Source: Firmicutes bacterium M10-2
GTDB taxonomy: Bacteria > Bacillota_I > Bacilli_A > Erysipelotrichales > Erysipelotrichaceae
Length of the DNA: 64,000 bases
Reading direction: 5' to 3'
Assembly (NCBI GenBank): GCA_000403415.2
Contig: KE159700.1
Location: forward strand, 1 to 64,000
Part shown: positions 37,025 to 45,234 of the stretch, one piece after another
How positions within the stretch are numbered: the first letter of the stretch is position 1
Layout of the letters: each line of letters begins with the position of its first letter
The notes under the pieces: model-generated
Told to the model about the DNA's origin: nothing
The model's database searches: none
Seen by the model: the letters and a program-made list of their open reading frames with translations, nothing else
Translations under genes and position numbers: made by a program

Positions 37025-38133
37025 ACAAGATCCTCCTCGAATGTGCTTCTTGCCTCTTTGCTCATCCAGCAGTCCAGAAGAGCGAAAGCGCATAAATTAT
37101 CGATCACAATACGGGCGCGGTGCGCAATACACGGATCATGACGACCTTTGATTTCCAGCTTCACGTTTTCTTTCGTATCGTATTGCACCGAATCCTGTTC
37201 CCGAAATATAGAAGGGGTCGGTTTGATAACACATTGAAAAACGATCGGCATCGAATTTGAAATGCCTCCATTGATCCCGCCGTTTCGATTTGACCTTGAG
37301 TGAATGAAGCTTCCATCGCTTTCCAGGGAATCGTTTGCCTGGCTGCCGTATAATGAAGCAAAACCGAATCCTTCGCCAAACGATACACCTTTGACAGCAG
37401 GAATCGAAAACAGAGCGTGAGCCAGCACACTTTCGATCGAATCGAATATCGGCTCTCCCACTCCGGAAGGAAAATGGGTAATGGCACATTCGACGATCCC
37501 GCCAACCGAGTCTTTATTTAAAGCAGCCTGTTCGATTCTTTCTTTCATTTGAATAGCGGCGTTTTCATCCAATGTCGGGAATGCAAGTTCGTTCATTTGG
37601 TCGATTTGAGTGTCGAGGACACTTAGATCTTGAGAAAACGAACGATCTTCGATCGTATGGATTTGCTTGAGATGAGAACCGATTTTTACATTTTTTTTCG
37701 CAAGAATCTGTTTGCAGATCGAACCGCACGCCACAATAACCGCTGTTAATCGTCCTGAAAAATGGCCCCCTCCACGATAATCTTGGAATCCGTGATATTT
37801 TTCAAACGCACTCCAATCCGCGTGTGAAGGACGCAGTCGATATTTCAATAGTGCGTAATCTTTGGAATGCTGAGAATTATTGGCAATTAGGATCGTTAAC
37901 GGAGTACCGGTCGTAAAACCTTCGAAATATCCGGAAATGATTTCGATCTCATCCGCTTCGTGGCGCTGCGTAGAAATTTTTCCTTTCGCTTTGCGCAGTT
38001 CCATGTCTTTTTTTATTTGTTCGAGATCAATCGGAAATCCGGCAGGAAGTCCATCAAGGACGCCGCCAATCATCGGTCCGTGGCTTTCGCCGAAAACGGT
38101 CAAGGTTACGTTTGTCCCAAAACTATTTTTCAT
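37015..38133 (-). CDS. aroC: Chorismate synthase
   Basis: A 372-aa FMN-dependent enzyme making chorismate from EPSP. GESHGPMIGGVLDGLPAG, KYRLRPSHADW and DYRGGGHFSGRLTA mark the family; the GGHFSGRLTA variant of the usual GRSSARET block is common in Clostridia-like Bacillota. Cytoplasmic. It overlaps aroB by 11 bp and aroA by 10 bp, giving tight translational coupling of the whole operon. Confidence 0.95.
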   Translation of the reverse strand: MKNSFGTNVTLTVFGESHGPMIGGVLDGLPAGFPIDLEQIKKDMELRKAKGKISTQRHEADEIEIISGYFEGFTTGTPLTILIANNSQHSKDYALLKYRLRPSHADWSAFEKYHGFQDYRGGGHFSGRLTAVIVACGSICKQILAKKNVKIGSHLKQIHTIEDRSFSQDLSVLDTQIDQMNELAFPTLDENAAIQMKERIEQAALNKDSVGGIVECAITHFPSGVGEPIFDSIESVLAHALFSIPAVKGVSFGEGFGFASLYGSQANDSLESDGSFIHSRSNRNGGINGGISNSMPIVFQCVIKPTPSIFREQDSVQYDTKENVKLEIKGRHDPCIAHRARIVIDNLCAFALLDCWMSKEARSTFEEDLVCK

Positions 38134-39136
38134 AGGGGCCCCTTTCCAAGATGTTCTCGATGTCTTCGTAAGTCATTGTCCGGATCGTGCAAGAGCCGAC
38201 TTGGTCGACCTGAATCGTTTTGATCGTATCGCTTTGCCCTTTTTTATCATGCTTGATAAACGAAATCAGCTCTTTGGGATCGTATAAAGGAACTGCGGGA
38301 ATATCGAGCTGTTCCAAAATATGTCTTATTCGCGCTTTTAAATCCGGATCATTGATGAAGAACAGCATACCCATTCCGACACATTCTCCATGATAGTAAG
38401 GAATATGATGGTACACACTTTCGATTGCATGCCCGATCGTATGTCCGAAATTTAAAATCGCACGTTGTCCGAGCTCTTTTTCGTCTTGCTCGACAATCAT
38501 ACGCTTTAGATCAATTGAACGGGCAATGATCGCATCAAGATCCAAAGGCTGCTGTTCGTATAAATCGACAAGCTTGTCATCGAGGATCAGACCCATCTTC
38601 AATGCTTCGACAGCTCCGCTTGAAATTTGTCTTTTTGGTAAGGTGCTCAAAGTTTCGGGATCGATGATAACAGCCCTAGGCTGATAGAAGGCTCCGACGA
38701 TATTTTTATAAGAACCCATATCGATTGCGACTTTTCCGCCTACGCTTGAATCGACTTGTGACAATAAAGTCGTCGGGATATTGATGAAATCAATGCCTCG
38801 CATATATGTGGCAGCCACAAATCCGGCCAGATCGCCTACGACACCACCCCCTAAAGCGATGATTGCGTCCTTTCGGCTGAAATGGCCGGAAATAATTTGT
38901 TCCATCACTTCTTCGTAAGTTGCCAGAGATTTGTTTTTTTCTCCATGTTCGAATGTGATCACGCTCGCATTCCGAAGCTGATTTTTCAAAAGATCGACCC
39001 ATTGTTTGGGGACATTGTCATCGGTTACGATCGCGTATTTGCGATCCGGATCGATATAATCTTTGATATGTTTTAAGGCATTGCGTTCGATATAAATCGG
39101 ATAGCAACAGTCTTTTAGTTTCACTTCCAGTTTCAT
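38123..39136 (-). CDS. aroB: 3-dehydroquinate synthase
   Basis: A 337-aa NAD- and metal-dependent enzyme for the second step of the shikimate pathway. Landmarks are EHGEKNKSLATYEEVMEQ, ALGGGVVGDLAGFVAATYMRG, TTLLSQVDSSVGGKVAID and FGHTIGHAIES (metal His). It is the first gene of the minus-strand aro operon. Genes for aroD, aroE and aroK are not in this window. GAGGTG lies upstream of the start on the minus strand. Confidence 0.95.
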   Translation of the reverse strand: MKLEVKLKDCCYPIYIERNALKHIKDYIDPDRKYAIVTDDNVPKQWVDLLKNQLRNASVITFEHGEKNKSLATYEEVMEQIISGHFSRKDAIIALGGGVVGDLAGFVAATYMRGIDFINIPTTLLSQVDSSVGGKVAIDMGSYKNIVGAFYQPRAVIIDPETLSTLPKRQISSGAVEALKMGLILDDKLVDLYEQQPLDLDAIIARSIDLKRMIVEQDEKELGQRAILNFGHTIGHAIESVYHHIPYYHGECVGMGMLFFINDPDLKARIRHILEQLDIPAVPLYDPKELISFIKHDKKGQSDTIKTIQVDQVGSCTIRTMTYEDIENILERGPYEK

Positions 39137-39248
39137 TTACTTTCACCTCTTTCATTGATGATACCACGGAATGGAAGGAAATGAGGGGGTGTTTTCTATT
39201 TTTTATAAATTTTTGCAGAAAAAAAACATGACAAAAACCTGAAAAGCG

Positions 39249-39277
39249 TTCAGAAAGCAATTAGAAAGTGTTATGAT
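39249..39277 (+). promoter_or_regulatory. Promoter of pheA operon
   Basis: TTCAGA (39249-39254), 17-bp spacer, TATGAT (39272-39277). It lies 18 bp before the pheA start in a 158-bp divergent region shared with aroB. I see no T-box or tyrosine/phenylalanine leader peptide there. Confidence 0.5.
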
Positions 39278-39294
39278 AAAAAAGAGGTGAGAAG

Positions 39295-40353
39295 GTGAAT
39301 CAATTAGAAAAGGCACGAATCGAGATCGATTCGATTGATCGGCAGATTGCCAAATTGTACGAACAGCGGATGGATACATTGAAAGATGTGGCTGAATACA
39401 AGATGAAAACAGGCAAGCCTATCGTTGATCATTCAAGAGAAGAAGCGATCATCGAGCGCAACGCAAAGTTTATTCAAAACGAGTCTTACAGAGATTCTTA
39501 TGTGCGTCTGCTTAAATTTGTGATCAAAGAATCGTGCGATCATCAAAGAGCGCTTGCAGCCAAAGAAATCATCGCCTATGCAGGTGTTGAAGGGGCATTT
39601 GCTCATATGGCTGCCGAACATGTATTTCCCGGAAATAAAAAGCTTGCCAAAGCGAGCTTTGACGAAGTGTTCGAAGCTGTGGTGAACAAAGAAGCGCAAT
39701 ATGGGATCATTCCTTTTGAAAATACCAATTCCGGACTTGTCGGGGAAGTGCTTGACGGGTTGCTTAAATATCCGGTCAAGATCGAACAGGTCCGCGATGA
39801 AACAATCGAGCAATGTTTGCTGGGGGTGCAAGGCGCAACATTGAAAGATATCGAATTGGTGTATTCCAAAGACCAAGCATTGATGCAGGCAAAACGATTT
39901 ATCGCAGAGCTTGGTGCGCGTCCTGTCGCTTATGCCAATACGGCTTTGGCTGCCCGATTTGTAGCCGAACAAAATGATATTCATATCGGAGCGATCGCAG
40001 CCAAAGAAAACGCGATGTTGTACGGACTTCATGTGTTGGCAAGCAATATCGAAGAAAATCCCCAAAATACGACCCGCTTTTTAGTTGTATCTTTAAAAGG
40101 ATCGACTAAAGGCATTCGTTCGAGCTTGATTGTTACGTTTAAAAATGATGTCGGCGCTTTGGCCAAGGTCATTCAGATTATTTCCGATCATGGATTGGAT
40201 ATGTGCTCGATCCAATCACGCCCACGGAAAGGGCATCCGTTTGAATATTTTTTCTTTATCGAAATTATCGGAAATATTAAAGACGATGTGCTGAACGATT
40301 TAAAAGAAGTATGCGAGCAAATTAAGTATTTAGGAACATATCCTTTAGGATAG
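39295..40353 (+). CDS. pheA: Bifunctional chorismate mutase / prephenate dehydratase
   Basis: A 352-aa P-protein. Residues 1-85 are an AroQ-type chorismate mutase (EKARIEIDSIDRQIAKLYEQR, then KTGKPIVDHSREE). Residues about 92-265 are prephenate dehydratase (AYAGVEGAFAHMAAEHVFP, GIIPFENTNSGLVGEV, TTRFLVV). Residues about 275-350 are an ACT domain (VTFKNDVGALAKVIQIISDHGLDM and the ESRP-like SRP motif), so feedback by phenylalanine is likely. It starts at GTG 39295 after GAGGTGAG. It leads to phenylpyruvate for the neighbouring aminotransferase. Confidence 0.93.
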   Translation: MNQLEKARIEIDSIDRQIAKLYEQRMDTLKDVAEYKMKTGKPIVDHSREEAIIERNAKFIQNESYRDSYVRLLKFVIKESCDHQRALAAKEIIAYAGVEGAFAHMAAEHVFPGNKKLAKASFDEVFEAVVNKEAQYGIIPFENTNSGLVGEVLDGLLKYPVKIEQVRDETIEQCLLGVQGATLKDIELVYSKDQALMQAKRFIAELGARPVAYANTALAARFVAEQNDIHIGAIAAKENAMLYGLHVLASNIEENPQNTTRFLVVSLKGSTKGIRSSLIVTFKNDVGALAKVIQIISDHGLDMCSIQSRPRKGHPFEYFFFIEIIGNIKDDVLNDLKEVCEQIKYLGTYPLG

Positions 40354-40364
40354 GAGAGAACATT

Positions 40365-41594
40365 ATGAATTTTGTAAAAGACAATGTAAATCAGGAACCG
40401 ATCGTGGATACTGTGTTCGTGATCGTCGATAAGGCGAAACAAGCCAAACAGGAATTCGGAGAAGATGCGATCGTAGATGCGACGATTGGAAGTTTATATG
40501 ACGAAGAAGGGCATCTCGTCGCTTTAGATAGTGTATTTGATAGTTTAAAAGCGCTTGATAACCGAACTCTTGCAAAATATGCGACCAGTTTTACCGGAAA
40601 TCCCGATTATCAAAAGGCAGTAGAAGACTGGGTTTTGAACGGAAACAGTTCTTTGTATAAAGAAGTGATTGCTACGCCGGGAGGAACCGGAGCTGTCGGT
40701 ATGACCGTGGAAGAGTGCTTGGCACCGGGACAAACTTTGATCATTCCCGAAATCGCATGGGGATCCTATCGTTTGATGGCTCAAATGCAAGGAGTCGATG
40801 TTGCAAGCTATTCCTTGTTTAAAGAAGATCGCTTTAATATGGATTCTTTCAAGCAGACATGTCTGGATACGATGAAAAAGCAGGACCGACTTGTGATTAT
40901 CATTAATGATCCTTGCCACAATCCGACCGGTTATTCTTTAAGCAAAGAAGAATGGGAAGAAATTGTCGCCTTTTTGAACGAATGCTCGAAAACGCATGCG
41001 GTCGTGCTGCTTAACGATATTGCCTATATTGATTATTCTTACCGCGGCAACGATGCAAAAAGTTATTTCCAAGTATTTGATCAAATCTCCGATCAGATTG
41101 TTGTGATTGTCGCCTTCTCTTTATCGAAATCCATGACTTCATATGGTTTGCGTTGCGGAGCCGCCATCATTATGGCGAAAGATCAAAAAGCCGTCAATCA
41201 GGTGAAAATCGTTTTTGAAAAAGCGGCAAGAGCCACATGGTCCAATATCAACAACGGAGCCATGGCGATGTTTGTGGATGTGTTGACCAATCATTTGGAT
41301 AAGTATACAAAAGAAAAAGAAAAATACGTTAAACTTCTCAAGGAGCGCAGCGAGCTGTTCATGAAAGAAGCGGATGAAGCAAAACTTGCATATTACCCTT
41401 ATAAAGAAGGATTTTTCGTGACATTGAAAATGGATAATGATGTTCGTGACCGTTTCCATGAAGCGTTGATGGATGAGCATATTTATACAGTCAAAGTCAA
41501 TCGGGGAATCCGTGTGGCAGTATGTTCTCTTTCGAAAGAAAAGACCAAAGGTCTTGCAAAACGAATGAAGGAAATATTAAACCGTATTGGATGA
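40365..41594 (+). CDS. Class I/II aminotransferase, probably aromatic
   Basis: A 409-aa PLP enzyme. YKEVIATPGGTGAVG, IINDPCHNPTGYSLSKEEW and the Schiff-base lysine in AFSLSKSMTSYGLRCG are AspC/TyrB-type features. It lies 11 bp after pheA, with AGGAGAG upstream, in the aromatic block, so conversion of phenylpyruvate and hydroxyphenylpyruvate to phenylalanine and tyrosine is the natural inference; aspartate specificity cannot be excluded. Confidence 0.88.
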   Translation: MNFVKDNVNQEPIVDTVFVIVDKAKQAKQEFGEDAIVDATIGSLYDEEGHLVALDSVFDSLKALDNRTLAKYATSFTGNPDYQKAVEDWVLNGNSSLYKEVIATPGGTGAVGMTVEECLAPGQTLIIPEIAWGSYRLMAQMQGVDVASYSLFKEDRFNMDSFKQTCLDTMKKQDRLVIIINDPCHNPTGYSLSKEEWEEIVAFLNECSKTHAVVLLNDIAYIDYSYRGNDAKSYFQVFDQISDQIVVIVAFSLSKSMTSYGLRCGAAIIMAKDQKAVNQVKIVFEKAARATWSNINNGAMAMFVDVLTNHLDKYTKEKEKYVKLLKERSELFMKEADEAKLAYYPYKEGFFVTLKMDNDVRDRFHEALMDEHIYTVKVNRGIRVAVCSLSKEKTKGLAKRMKEILNRIG

Positions 41595-41600
41595 GGTTAT

Positions 41601-42899
41601 ATGAAAAAATATAAAACTGTATACGATTATTATCGCAACGCGATCCTAGATGGCTATTTGAAAAAGAATGACGCATTGCCGAGTATCCGCAAGGCATGCG
41701 AACAATTTCAGTGTTCTCAGACAACGATCGAGCACGCTTACGAGCAGCTGGTCCTCGACGGGTATATCGAAGCCATTGAAAAGGTCGGATATCGTGTACG
41801 TTTGGAAGAAGCACAGATCAAACTGCATCGAAAGATGGAAGAAATTCCAAGTCTTGCGCAGGAAGATCATTACGAACTTGATTTCCGACCACGTTCGGTC
41901 GCAATCCAAGCAAACGATGTCCAAATGTGGAAGCGGTATATTCGTCAGGCGTTCGAACTGGATATCATGAATACATACGGGGATCCGCAAGGAGAGTTCG
42001 CCCTTCGTCAGGCGCTTTCTTTGTATGCCTATAAAAATCGTGGAGTCATGTGTCGAACGAGCCAAGTGCTTGTCGGACCGAATTATCAAACATTGCTGTT
42101 TGTATTGTGCGGGATGTTTGATGTGCCCGGAATTGTCGGAATGGAAAAGCCGTTTCATCCTCAAGCTCAAAGAGTATTCGAATCGTACGGATGGGAAATT
42201 CGGGAAGTAGATCTGAGCCATGAAAATGAATTGGAAGAAATCGATGTACTCTATATCAACAGTGCTTCGACCGGAGAGCATAAAGAACCGCTGAAACCGA
42301 GCATGCGGGATCACATTCTCGCTCAAGCCCAAATTCATGATTTTTTGATTATTGAAGATGACTATAACGGAGAATTAACATATCGTTCCCGCTCGCGTAG
42401 GGCAATGTTCAGCTACGACACAAATGATCGAGTACTGTATTGCGGTTCGTTTTCCCGTTTGCTGCTTCCAAGCGTACGTATCAGTTATGTGGTCCTTAAT
42501 GAGATGTGGACTCAGTACTATTTGTCGCATAAAACAGAATACGGTCCGATGGCTTCCAAACTGGAACAGATTGCGTTTGCGAATTACATTGCGGACGGTC
42601 ATTTGGATCGACATGTCAGAAAACTGAAACGCGACTATAAAGAAAAGTCTTTATGTATGGAAGCGGCTCTTGAAAAAAAAGGGTACACATATTATTTGAA
42701 CGAAGCCTATTTATCCTATATGGTCAAACTGGATGTAGATCCATATACATTTCACGAAAAAGCAAAAGAAGCCAAGGTGGGAATGAGCGAAATCGAAAAG
42801 GGTTGGGTCGAATTGTCTTTCGCTTCGATCGAGCAAGATCAAATCGAAAGTGCGATCACTCTATTCGATCAAATTGTGAAATCATGTAAGGAAAACTGA
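41601..42899 (+). CDS. MocR/GntR-type regulator with lysine-less aminotransferase domain
   Basis: A 432-aa protein. Residues 1-68 are a GntR winged helix (DALPSIRKACEQFQCSQTTIEHAYEQL). Residues about 95-430 are a class-I aminotransferase fold with the PLP-ring motif IIEDDYNGELTY. The Schiff-base position is Arg286 in GSFSRLLLPSVRISY, where MocR proteins have SFSK; the codon is CGT. The PTG motif is also degenerate (SASTGEHK). It probably cannot form the internal aldimine, so it may sense PLP or another ligand non-covalently, or have lost sensing. It lies 6 bp after the aminotransferase gene and probably regulates this locus. Confidence 0.88.
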   Translation: MKKYKTVYDYYRNAILDGYLKKNDALPSIRKACEQFQCSQTTIEHAYEQLVLDGYIEAIEKVGYRVRLEEAQIKLHRKMEEIPSLAQEDHYELDFRPRSVAIQANDVQMWKRYIRQAFELDIMNTYGDPQGEFALRQALSLYAYKNRGVMCRTSQVLVGPNYQTLLFVLCGMFDVPGIVGMEKPFHPQAQRVFESYGWEIREVDLSHENELEEIDVLYINSASTGEHKEPLKPSMRDHILAQAQIHDFLIIEDDYNGELTYRSRSRRAMFSYDTNDRVLYCGSFSRLLLPSVRISYVVLNEMWTQYYLSHKTEYGPMASKLEQIAFANYIADGHLDRHVRKLKRDYKEKSLCMEAALEKKGYTYYLNEAYLSYMVKLDVDPYTFHEKAKEAKVGMSEIEKGWVELSFASIEQDQIESAITLFDQIVKSCKEN

Positions 42900-42929
42900 A
42901 GGATACCTGAAAAAAGGTATCCTTTTTCT
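42899..42929 (+). terminator. Terminator after MocR gene
   Basis: AAGGATACC pairs with GGTATCCTT (42901-42907 with 42916-42922 as the core), followed by T5. Confidence 0.85.
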
Positions 42930-43000
42930 TTAAAAAAAATGCCAATCCAAAGGAAGTGTGATAAAATAAATGAAAATGAAAGGGTTTTCAAGGTGAGAAT

Positions 43001-44494
43001 ATGACAACTAGAAGGGCAGGGTTGCTGCTTCCTATGTTTTCTGTTCCCGCGAATCAAGGAATTGGCGATCTTGGCCAAAAAACGATCCGCATGATTGATT
43101 ACATCGCAGAAGCGGGTTATAAGATTTGGCAGATTCTCCCATTGCAGAGAATGGGAATTTCCCATTCTCCTTATCAAACATTGTCCTGTTTCGCGGGAGA
43201 TCCGATCTATATCAATATCGATCGGCTGAGCGAGATCGGACTTTTAACACAAAGTTCGATCGTAAACTGTAATAAATTCAAGGACTACGTCAATTACGAT
43301 GAAGTCCGTCAGTTTAAAGAAGTGTACTTTAAAAAAGCATTTCGGGCGTTCAAGAAAAACTTCGAGCAGTTTAAAGAGGAATTTGATCAATTCACTGAAG
43401 AAGCATTCTGGCTGAAAGACTGGTGCATTTATGCAGAGTTCAAATCACTCTACAACAATGTGGCATGGACCGATTGGGAAGAAGAATATCGGAATTATCC
43501 AATCGATCGGAGCAATATCGATCTTAAAGATCATGAAGACGGATTGTTTTATCATGCGTTCTTGCAGTTTATGTTTTACAGGCAATTGGACGAAGTGAGC
43601 GCTTACGCCGCTTCCAAAGGAATCTTGTTGATGAACGACATGCCTTTTTATGTGGATTTCGACAGTGCGGATGTGTGGATGGATCGCGCGCAGTTTTTAC
43701 TCAAAGATGACGGCTATCCGGAATATGTAGCCGGTTCGGCACCGGATCGAAAAGATCCGAGCGGACAAAAGTGGGATCGTCCGATCTATAACTTTAAGGC
43801 ACAGGCAATGGATGGATATCAATTTTGGAAAAACCGGGTATTGTGGCTGTCGAGAAATTATCAAATTTTGCGTATCGATCATTTTCGAGCTTTCGAAAAG
43901 TATTGGCGTATTGCACCCAACGCCAAAGAAGCAAAACAAGGCAAATGGATTCAAGGCCCGGGAAAGGCATTGCTCGAAGTGCTTAAAGAAACGTGTCCGA
44001 CCATGGAATGGGTAGCTGAAGATCTTGGAAATACGAGCGAAGAAATTGTATTGTTCGAAGAGCAATTCGAGATTCCGGGCATGAAGGTCTTATTGGATCG
44101 ATTGGATGCCAAGAGCCTGAAACAACCGATACCGCGCAAGATCGTATTGTATACAAGCACTTATGATTTACCGACAGCCGAAGAAGCTTACAGTGGCTGT
44201 GACGGAAATAAGAGAATCAGTTTACGCCGATTCTTCAAGAATCGCGGATACAATGTGCGCAGTTTTCATGATATGCTTTGTCAATTCGCGCTCGATTCTC
44301 AAGCGGATACGGTCATCCTTCCGATACAGGATGTGTGCGGTTATAAAGGGCAGGCACGCATCAATGTGGCATTGACAGTGGATGCAGACAATTGGACGTG
44401 GAAATTAAAAGATTTCAAGACGTTCCCGAAAGAAATAGAGAAGTCGAAAGAGTGGATCATTCGCTCGAAGCGAAAGGAGCAAAAAGCATCCTAA
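43001..44494 (+). CDS. malQ: 4-alpha-glucanotransferase
   Basis: A 497-aa GH77 enzyme that transfers maltodextrin segments. RRAGLLLPMFSVP and GYKIWQILPLQRMG, HSPYQTLSCFAGDP open the barrel; RIDHFRAFEKYW holds the nucleophile Asp; EWVAEDLGNTSEE the acid/base; and TYDLPTAEEAYSG the region of the third carboxylate, where the usual TH-D is less clear (YTSTYDLPT). Full length. AAGGTGAGA precedes ATG. No maltodextrin transporter is adjacent. Confidence 0.92.
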   Translation: MTTRRAGLLLPMFSVPANQGIGDLGQKTIRMIDYIAEAGYKIWQILPLQRMGISHSPYQTLSCFAGDPIYINIDRLSEIGLLTQSSIVNCNKFKDYVNYDEVRQFKEVYFKKAFRAFKKNFEQFKEEFDQFTEEAFWLKDWCIYAEFKSLYNNVAWTDWEEEYRNYPIDRSNIDLKDHEDGLFYHAFLQFMFYRQLDEVSAYAASKGILLMNDMPFYVDFDSADVWMDRAQFLLKDDGYPEYVAGSAPDRKDPSGQKWDRPIYNFKAQAMDGYQFWKNRVLWLSRNYQILRIDHFRAFEKYWRIAPNAKEAKQGKWIQGPGKALLEVLKETCPTMEWVAEDLGNTSEEIVLFEEQFEIPGMKVLLDRLDAKSLKQPIPRKIVLYTSTYDLPTAEEAYSGCDGNKRISLRRFFKNRGYNVRSFHDMLCQFALDSQADTVILPIQDVCGYKGQARINVALTVDADNWTWKLKDFKTFPKEIEKSKEWIIRSKRKEQKAS

Positions 44495-44504
44495 CAGCTT
44501 TTTT

Positions 44505-44571
44505 ACCCTCCGAAATTTATAATAATCGTAGATCTTAGAAGAGAGATCAAGAGATTATTATCAAGGAGGGT
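44505..44571 (+). promoter_or_regulatory. Leader able to sequester the hdeD-like ribosome site
   Basis: ACCCTCC (44505-44511) is complementary to GGAGGGT (44565-44571), the ribosome site of the next gene, and ATAATAATC (44519-44527) to GATTATTAT (44553-44561). Together they fold the whole leader into one long hairpin. Competing reading: TATAAT at 44518-44523 may be a -10; then transcripts would start near 44530 and lack the left arm. Confidence 0.5.
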
Positions 44572-44577
44572 TTTATC

Positions 44578-45105
44578 ATGTCTGGACTTAGTACCGGAAC
44601 AAAGATCGCATATATCGTGATCGGACTTATTTCCTGTATTGCGGGAATCTGGTTGTTTATGTATCCCGGAGTTGAAGAACAAGTACTCGGAATGGTCATG
44701 GGTTGGTTGATGATCTTTTACGGAGTTATGTCGATTTGCAGCTATTTTGCGGCAGATGCGTTGAAACCAATCTTTCGTTTTAATATTTGGATTGGAATCT
44801 TGCTTGTCGTATTCGGAATCGTTTTATTGACCAACATTCACGGAACCATGAATTTCCTGGGAATTTTGGTCGGTATTTTCCTTTTATGCGATGCGGCATT
44901 GAGCTGCTGGCTTGCGTTTGAATTAAAGAAAACAAGCGGAGCAAGCTGGGGTTGGATCTTATTCTGCGCCATCTTGAACGCAATCGTTGCCTTCTTCTTC
45001 CTGCTCAATCCGGGATCAAGCGGATATTTGCTGACAATCTTGATCGGAGCGATGTTCATGAGTCAGGGAATTGTCGACATCAGTGTGGGAATTTTTGCGA
45101 TGTAG
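44578..45105 (+). CDS. HdeD/DUF308-family membrane protein
   Basis: A 175-aa protein with six hydrophobic helices and glycine-rich turns (GLISCIAGIWLFMYPG, GIVLLTNI, IGAMFMSQGIVDISVG). This matches the HdeD/DUF308 repeat fold, each repeat being a helix pair. E. coli HdeD is linked to acid resistance; in Bacillota the role is unknown. It is monocistronic, with a strong GGAGGG site that may be masked by its leader and a terminator behind. Confidence 0.87.
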   Translation: MSGLSTGTKIAYIVIGLISCIAGIWLFMYPGVEEQVLGMVMGWLMIFYGVMSICSYFAADALKPIFRFNIWIGILLVVFGIVLLTNIHGTMNFLGILVGIFLLCDAALSCWLAFELKKTSGASWGWILFCAILNAIVAFFFLLNPGSSGYLLTILIGAMFMSQGIVDISVGIFAM

Positions 45106-45108
45106 TCC

Positions 45109-45140
45109 AAAGATCCGGTATTTCCCGGGTCTTTTATTTT
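45109..45140 (+). terminator. Terminator after hdeD-like gene
   Basis: AAAGATCCGG (45109-45118) pairs with CCGGGTCTTT (45125-45134) through one U-G wobble, followed by TATTTTG. Confidence 0.75.
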
Positions 45141-45180
45141 GTGAACAGAATTGAAGAAAAAAGGGAATTCGTGCTTTCTG

Positions 45181-45208
45181 TTGCGGTCAATAAGAAACGT
45201 GCTATAAT
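45181..45208 (+). promoter_or_regulatory. Promoter of murB
   Basis: TTGCGG (45181-45186), 16-bp spacer, TATAAT (45203-45208). It is 27 bp ahead of the TTG start, which supports that start. Confidence 0.65.
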
Positions 45209-45234
45209 GGGACTTTGAAAGTGAGGACAAGCTT

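Noticed and set aside
36837-37151. Plus-strand frame across the aroA-aroC junction
   Set aside because: Lies opposite two certain genes and has no ribosome site.
39137-39294. T-box or leader-peptide attenuator before the aromatic genes
   Set aside because: The 158-bp divergent region has no T-box core (AGGGTGGNACCGCG) and no Phe/Tyr-rich short frame with a terminator.
41494-41600. Possible separate promoter for the MocR gene
   Set aside because: The 6-bp gap after the aminotransferase gene and lack of a clear -35/-10 favour co-transcription.
41646-42338. A 230-aa antisense frame opposite the MocR gene
   Set aside because: Shadow of a confidently identified gene, with no start signals.
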